NCBI GenBank assembly: GCA_029204225.1
Contig: CM055102.1
Coordinates: 25,772,922-25,836,921 of the forward strand
Source of the DNA: Diphasiastrum complanatum
Lineage: Eukaryota; Streptophyta; Lycopodiopsida; Lycopodiales; Lycopodiaceae
Direction of reading: 5' to 3'
Length of the DNA: 64,000 nt
The notes under the pieces were generated by a model that worked only from the letters and a program-made list of their open reading frames with translations, did no database searches and was not told where the DNA came from. Position 1 is the first letter of the stretch. Each line of letters opens with the position of its first letter. Of this stretch, positions 58,819 through 64,000 are shown one piece after another. The position numbers and the translations under genes are program-made.

Positions 58819-61140
58819 ATCAACTGTGTGCCCAGGTCATCTACATGCATGGGATGGGTGCTGTCCGTAGGCAAGTCGACCTGGCGCTCCAAATCTGATA
58901 TCTTCGTCTGCAAGACCAAAATTGAGCGTGTCAGGAAAACAACTTGATCAAAAATTGAAACCTACATTTTAGTGAGACGTCAACCAACATGCAATGGGAG
59001 AATAGCTTTTCACCTGCAATGCGCTCGTAATGGTCGGCAGTCTCCTGGCGAGATGTGCGTTGGTGCTACAGAACACCAACCGCTCCAACTGACTCATTGA
59101 CAGCCTGTTTCTTCTCCTCGTGTGAATGAGTGCCCATGTGCTCCAATTACGCTCACACACGGAGGTAGCGCAGTCCTGTGGTACGTGCAATGAAATGGTT
59201 CAGCACACGTGCACGGGTGGAACGTCAACGAAACACAGCAAGGGAGGATGAGATGAGATGCATACTTGTGAAAGGACCCGCAGTGCAAGACGCTGTATGG
59301 ATGGATAGGTGCTGCCGAACATGGTCCACCAGGTAATGGGGAGTTGCCTCCTCTCTGGATCCTGAGCAGCCGGGTGACCGAACTTGCCCATGCCGAAACG
59401 AAATGCAGCCTCCATGAGCCTGATAGGATCCAAACCTATGTGTGGACCCACCCTGTGAATGTACTGAAGCCAATCGGCCTCGAGTTCCCTGTCTGCGATC
59501 TGTGTCGGAGAGAGGAAGAGGGGATGCAGCATGTGTGCAACGCTGTGGATACTCCTGTGGAAGTAGTTCCACCGCGTCTCCCATATGAACTTTAGCTCTG
59601 TCATCCTGCAGTTGAGAGGCATGTGGTTTAGGGCATTACGAAAAACCGTAACATTCACAAAAAAACAAACTAGCAACCGTTGAAAAGATAAAGAACAATT
59701 ACAACACTGTACCGCTTACCTCTCTGGCTGCAAGATGGGCAGCTGCAGGAACTGTCCAATCTGGTCCATGAGCTCATACACCAGTCCCAAGTGTTGACCC
59801 CTCGCTGTCAGCCATGCGGAGCACACTGTAGAGTGGTCGAAGCAGTCCTGACATGTCTGTGCATCTCTCCAGAACTGGTCTCCCCTCACCGTGGAAGAGA
59901 AGTGCTCCCCATCCTCAGTGTGCTGAAACGTATTGGAATGCCAAAGATCACTGGCAACTATCTGTAGAAGCTCCGCCCTACACCTGATAAGACGGTCGAT
60001 GACCTCCAAGTCAAATGCAAAGCGTGTGGGGGCTGGCTTACGGAGGTCCAGATGGCTGAATACCCGAAACATGGCAAGAACACGCCTCTTTTTGGTGACA
60101 AAAGTCACCAGGAAGAGGGCCTCCCGGACGATGGCTCTAACCCAGGGAAGTGCTCCTATGTCCCCCATCAGAAGGTCTATGTCGTGCACTGCACAGGGGG
60201 TATGAACAATATGAGGGAACTCGGCCTCTAGCAGTACACCCATCTGAATGCAATTCGTGGCATTGTCCGTCACCACCGTGACGACATGCTGTGGGCCTAT
60301 GGCTAGGATGGAAGACCTGATGACATCAAACATGAACTCTGCAGATATCACTCTCCCCCCCTGCTGCAATCCACTGCCCTCAAAAACTGTGTGCCCATGC
60401 AGCTGGAGACCAGTATGTTGAGGATCGGCCTCCTCCTGACATCAGTCCAGCCATCGGACATGATGCTGCAACCGTAAGTGGCCCAGTGCCGACGCAGAGG
60501 CTCCATCTCTCTAGACAAGGACTCAACCCTATCCCTCAGCATGTGTGTGCGGACAACCTCTGAACTAGGGACTCTCCAGCTAGGGCTGACAGACTGTGCA
60601 AGGCGGAAGGCCCTTCTGAAGGGCTCAGAGTCGGTGATGGCAAAGGGTAGCTTCAGCTCGTAAATCAGACTGGCCACGGCCTGTGTGGCCTCTCTGTCCA
60701 TGTGCGGCTGATGCGCGCCGCGAATGGTCTGCTGCACAAGGGCTCTCCCTGGTGGGCGACGGGTGGTGGACCTCTAGCACGGTGCACCAACCGTGACGGG
60801 AATGGACGATGACGCGACAGGCTGGGCACTGGTGGATGCATCGGCTGTAGACGTGGAATGGGGAGAGTGGGATGCACTGGCAGGGATGGGTGCAGCAGCA
60901 TAGGTGGGGTGCACTGGTGGAGGGGCAACATCTGGCATGGGGTACGAAAACTGCTGGCTGAGGAGGTCATCCGAATGGGAAGGGAAGGAAGAAGGGATTT
61001 CTTCCACATCCTCGAAGGCCCCAGCAGTAGCATCCTGGGCTTGCTCGGGTGGCGGAGAATCCATGAGAAAGTCGTAGACTGGGGGAGTGCGAGCAACAGT
61101 GGGTGGTGGTGGAACCGCAGTGGCAACTGGCGGACGCGAT
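57267..61140 (-). pseudogene. hAT transposase with Pro-rich tail and AT-hook
   Basis: Cut-and-paste transposase of the BED/DUF659/hAT-C type. From 61140 on minus: Ser/Pro-rich linker; DUF659 (LKLPFAITDSEPFRRAF, CSIMSDGWTDVRRRPIL, 60373-60737); catalytic region (VVTVVTDNATNCIQMGVLLE, PHIVHTPCAVHDIDLL, 59719-60369); IWETRWNYFHRSIHS (59266-59607); dimerisation exon CERNWSTWALIHTRRRNRLS (59014-59175); then an unusually long tail from 58907 with an Arg-Glu repeat, acidic and Pro-rich parts, and AT-hook RKRPGRPKG near 57550. Defects: stop near 60777, shifts near 60370, 58525 and 58150, TAA at 57525; the tail then reads on to TGA at 57267. No BED finger on this strand. Confidence 0.82.
58786..58816 (+). 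repeat. (CT)n tract inside the transposase coding region
   Basis: On the minus coding strand the tract is (GA)n and encodes alternating Glu-Arg in the transposase tail. The frame stays open through it. Confidence 0.85.
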
Positions 61141-61223
61141 GGGACGGCTAAATTTTTTGTTTTTGTTTTTTTTTTTGTTTTTTTGCGATTCTGGGAGGAG
61201 AAACGCGTTTCTCTGTGCAACTA

Positions 61224-61225
<2 letters not shown>

Positions 61226-61312
<87 letters not shown>
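61226..61312 (+). repeat. (TA)n tract between units 3 and 4
   Basis: About 42 TA units between CTATG (end of unit 3) and CAGGGATG (start of unit 4). Another tract at 61530-61580 follows unit 4. Confidence 0.95.
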
Positions 61313-61523
61313 CAGGGATGAGAGTCCGGGCCAGATTGCCTGCGTCCGCATCCGGCGTCCGGACCCGGACAAGGGGTCGGACGCGTCCAAAAAAAAATTT
61401 TGAAAAAAAAAAAAAACAGATGCGTCCGGGGGTCCGGACGCCATTTTTCTTTTTAATATTTAAAAAAAAAATTTAAAATTCCGCGTCCGGACGCGCGTCC
61501 TCGTCCACCATCCGCTTCCTTAG

Positions 61524-61526
<3 letters not shown>
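61313..61526 (+). mobile_element. CGTCCGGAC-rich foldback element (unit 4)
   Basis: Begins CAGGGATGAGAGTCC, a CAGGG-type hAT end, and is packed with CGTCCGGAC/GTCCGGAC palindromes on both sides of A/T runs. It lies between (TA)n tracts. The right end (CATCCGCTTCCTTAG) is only loosely inverted to the left, so the exact border is approximate. No coding frame. Confidence 0.55.
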
Positions 61527-61583
<57 letters not shown>

Positions 61584-62049
61584 GTTGCCTTAGAAAAGTC
61601 CTGGTCTAAAATAAGCATCTTATTCATCTTCCATTTGTTGTAAAAAGTCACACTATCATTAGCATGAACACCACCACCAACATAATGAAGAAGAGAAAAG
61701 CACACAACATTGTATTACGTGATTGACAGGTACAAGTCAATAAGAGAGAGACTTTAAGGTTTTAGGTGTTTACCTACAGTCTAGATGACAACTAATAAGC
61801 CTATGAAAAGAGTGGAGAGTATGAAGTTTAGCATTGAAGTTCTAGAACTTTTTCTCAATGATAAAGTTGCACTCTTGTATACTTGATTGAGTGCAAATTT
61901 TAAAATTTTAGTCCATATAGACACGTAGTAAATATATCAGCCACTTGATCTTCTAATCTACAAAATGCTAAATCAACTTTGGTCATGTATAACCCCTATG
62001 ATTTTAACTATTATGGTTAGTATTTTAACTTGAAGTTGATTTTGGGCAG

Positions 62050-62664
62050 CATTGTACTTTGCGGGCAACACAAGCCAACCAATGATACACATGAGAGCTA
62101 CCCTAACAATATATACATACATAAATAAATAAATAAATAAATAAATATATAGAACGTCCCCCAAGACCTCCAATCAGGATTGAGCACCAAGAACACAATA
62201 AGGGAGTGCAGTGGACAAAACCGTCCCAATCAAACCTAGATCATCCGATCTAGCCCCCGAGCACTAGGGAGTATGACAAATCACAATGATAGTAAGCGCT
62301 TACCAATCCGACAATATAACGGCCACAGACTCTCAATGATCCCCATGGACACGAGTGAGGGTATATATAGAGAGTAGCACCCACCCTATCTGCCCATGCA
62401 TCGAGTCCACATGTAAGCGTGCTATCAACCCTTACCGAACTCCCATGCATGTCCACTACCTGTAGGTACCCCTAACCTATAATAGTAAAGACCCATGCAT
62501 AGGCACAGTGCATGTACATCCTATCTCATTCTAGGATGCAACACACATGCCTATACCGCATGCAGGCATAGCCCATGGTCCTACTCAACTATTAACCGGA
62601 TTAGGCCTGGCTCCTACGTCTAAGATAGCCCCTAATGATACAAACCCCCATTAGGGCCGTAACA
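62050..62664 (-). repeat. Chromovirus 3' LTR
   Basis: Starts TGTTACGGCCC at 62664 (minus) next to a purine-rich tract (AAGGGTGGAAA). A TATA box (TATATATA near 62362-62369) lies inside. A (TAAA)n run at 62122-62145 is near the far end, which I cannot fix precisely. Confidence 0.65.
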
Positions 62665-62692
62665 TATTTCCACCCTTATTTTAGTTCTGTCC

Positions 62693-63989
62693 TCAAAACT
62701 CAAAGTCCGGGAAACTCTTCCTTAGATTGCCTTCTAGTTCCCATGAATCCTCATCATCAAGATATCCTTTCCAACGAACCAGATGCTCAATAACATCCCA
62801 ATTTCGCAATCGCTTGGATCTTGTATCAAGAATCTTTTTAGGTTCTAAAGGAATCCTCTCAGATAAGTCCTCAAATGAATCTGGATTAGTACCAGAACCA
62901 ACATGATCTCCCTCATGTAAACTTCTTCAGACGACTTACATGAAACATAGGATGAGCCTTGGTTCCCTCTGGTAACTCTAATCGGTAAACTAAAGATTCA
63001 ATCTTTTTCAAGATTTTATATGGTCCACTGTACCTAGCAGACAATTTGTAATGCTTGCCAGTGTGCATTACCTTAGAATCCTTCGGAATTCTAAGATACA
63101 CCCAATCCTCAACTTGAAACTCCTGAGGCGATCTTTTCAGATTAGCAGAAATCTGCTACTTTCTGAACTTTAATCGACTCAGTTTCAACCGTTATCAGAG
63201 ATTTAGGCTGAAATCCATACATAAGCATAAACGGACTATATTCAGTAGCCGAATGCTTACTACTGTTATAAGCAAACTCAATCAATGGAAGATACCTTTC
63301 CCACTGAGATTGCCTAAGTGAAACATATGCACGAAGCATTTGTTCCATCGTCTGATTAGTCCTCTCCGTCTGACCATCGGATTCCGGATGATCAGTCGAG
63401 CCCATGCTCAGGGACGTCTCAAGCTTTTCAAACACTGTTGTCCAAAATCGACTTGTAAACTTAGGATCCCGGTCACTAACAATGTTAGATGGCAACCCAT
63501 ATAATCTGAGCAAACGTTCAACAAAAACTTGAGCTAATTCAGACACTTTGACTGTGTCTTTACCAAAAAAAACGTAGCCTATTTTGTTAATCGATCAACT
63601 ATGACCCAAATTGCATCATTTTGTTTATTCGTCCTCGGTAAACCAACTACAAAATCCATTGAAATACTATCCCACCGTTTAGAAGGAATATCCAATGGAT
63701 GCAACAATCCACCAGCCTTTAAGGGCTTAGCTTTATTCCATTGGCATTGATCACAATTCAACACATAGGATTCTACGAAAGGTTTCAACTTTGGCCAAAA
63801 AAGGTCCCTTCGTACCAAATCTAGTGTACGATGTATACCTGGATGCCCAGCACAAGGTGTGTCATGACATTCTTTTAAAATTTTCTTTTTTAATGCATAT
63901 ATTCCTGGTACACACACTTTTTCCTTTTGGAACAAAATCCCATTCCGAATGGAAAAATCATCCACTACCTTCTTATCTTTCACAACCAA
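62693..63989 (-). pseudogene. Chromovirus integrase with chromodomain
   Basis: Minus, running off the window: zinc-binding domain (ECHDTPCAGHPGIHRTLDLV, CDQCQWNKA), core (WDSISMDFVVGLPRTNKQND, RLYGLPSNIVSDRDPKFTSR, HPESDGQTERTNQTMEQML), C-terminal domain (KLSARYSGPYKILKKIES, HPMFHVSRLKKF) and a chromodomain (EHLVRWKGYLDDEDSWELEG) ending at TGA 62693-62695. Frameshifts near 63570 and 63130 break it. Such chromodomains guide insertion to particular chromatin. The best-preserved retroelement protein in the window. Confidence 0.88.
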
Positions 63990-64000
63990 CTGATCACCTT

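Larger units (their letters stand above)
55678..61225 (+). mobile_element. Large hAT unit with transposase and second ORF (unit 3)
   Basis: 5.5 kb between (TA)n tracts. The left end CATAGTACCCCGTGG opens a GGTACC-rich subterminal region to about 55780. The right end GAAACGCG...GTGCAACTATG is of the CATAGTTGCAC type. It holds a tandem repeat (55925-56140), a plus-strand charged ORF (56402-56767) and a minus-strand transposase (57267-61140), convergent. The ends match each other only in CATAG/CTATG, so it may be a fusion like unit 2. Confidence 0.6.

Noticed and set aside
57689-58870. Long plus-strand ORFs (up to 200 codons)
   Set aside because: Low-complexity shadows of the GC-rich, Pro-rich transposase tail coded on minus.
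60665-61126. 153-codon minus ORF
   Set aside because: Overlaps the transposase linker in another frame; the frame that continues into the DUF659 domain (60774-61140) is preferred.

Overview
This is nuclear DNA of a land plant with a large, repeat-rich genome. The evidence is plant-type LTR retrotransposons (Ty1/copia, Ty3/gypsy chromoviruses), hAT transposons, long (CT)n and (TA)n microsatellites, and only two recognisable host genes in 64 kb. Both host genes are split into small exons with GT-AG introns. The sequence alone does not tell me whether it is a gymnosperm or a large-genome angiosperm.

Host genes. (1) Minus strand, 11636-17765: a complete nine-exon ERA-family GTPase, 425 codons open in every exon. 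All introns are phase 0 except the first, which is phase 1. The gene has G1, G3, G4 and G5 motifs, a KH domain and a long N-terminal extension that looks like an organelle transit peptide. Intron 1 carries an 837-bp hAT-type element. Exon 2 ends in a 45-bp tandem duplication that includes its splice donor. (2) Plus strand, about 31260-52522 and probably beyond the window: a dimethylarginine dimethylaminohydrolase-like (DDAH) gene. Five exons join in frame, but are separated by introns of 133 bp, 13.0 kb, 7.35 kb and 59 bp. The large introns are filled with transposon remains. The exon(s) for the C-terminal catalytic cysteine were not found.

Layout. 0-3.6 kb: two copia remnants, one with LTR, primer-binding site and gag-protease. 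3.98-4.76 and 6.51-7.29 kb: two copies of an unrecognised repeat, each ending in four small hairpins (eight in total) that share a loop but have co-varying stems. 5.6-5.9 kb: a 90-bp tandem repeat. 11.6-18.3 kb: the ERA gene and its upstream region. 19.2-26.1 kb: a scrambled Ty3/gypsy cluster. 28.9-34.8 kb: chromovirus LTRs, integrase/chromodomain and gag, plus an antisense copia gag. 36.2-37.7 kb: C-terminal half of an hAT transposase. 38.8-39.8 kb: a second copy of the element found in the ERA intron, with perfect 8-bp target duplications. 40.2-43.2 kb: a copia element with two LTRs. 46.8-50.7 kb: two more Ty3 fragments. 53.9-61.5 kb: four hAT-like units joined end to end by (TA)n tracts; one carries a large transposase with a proline-rich tail and AT-hook plus a convergent charged ORF. 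62.05-64 kb: LTR, chromodomain and integrase of a chromovirus that runs off the end.

The transposon genes are mostly broken. Several retroelements keep module order but have individual modules on the opposite strand. The most interesting observations are the hairpin family, the hidden DDAH gene, the (TA)n-linked chain of hAT units, and the duplicated ERA splice donor.
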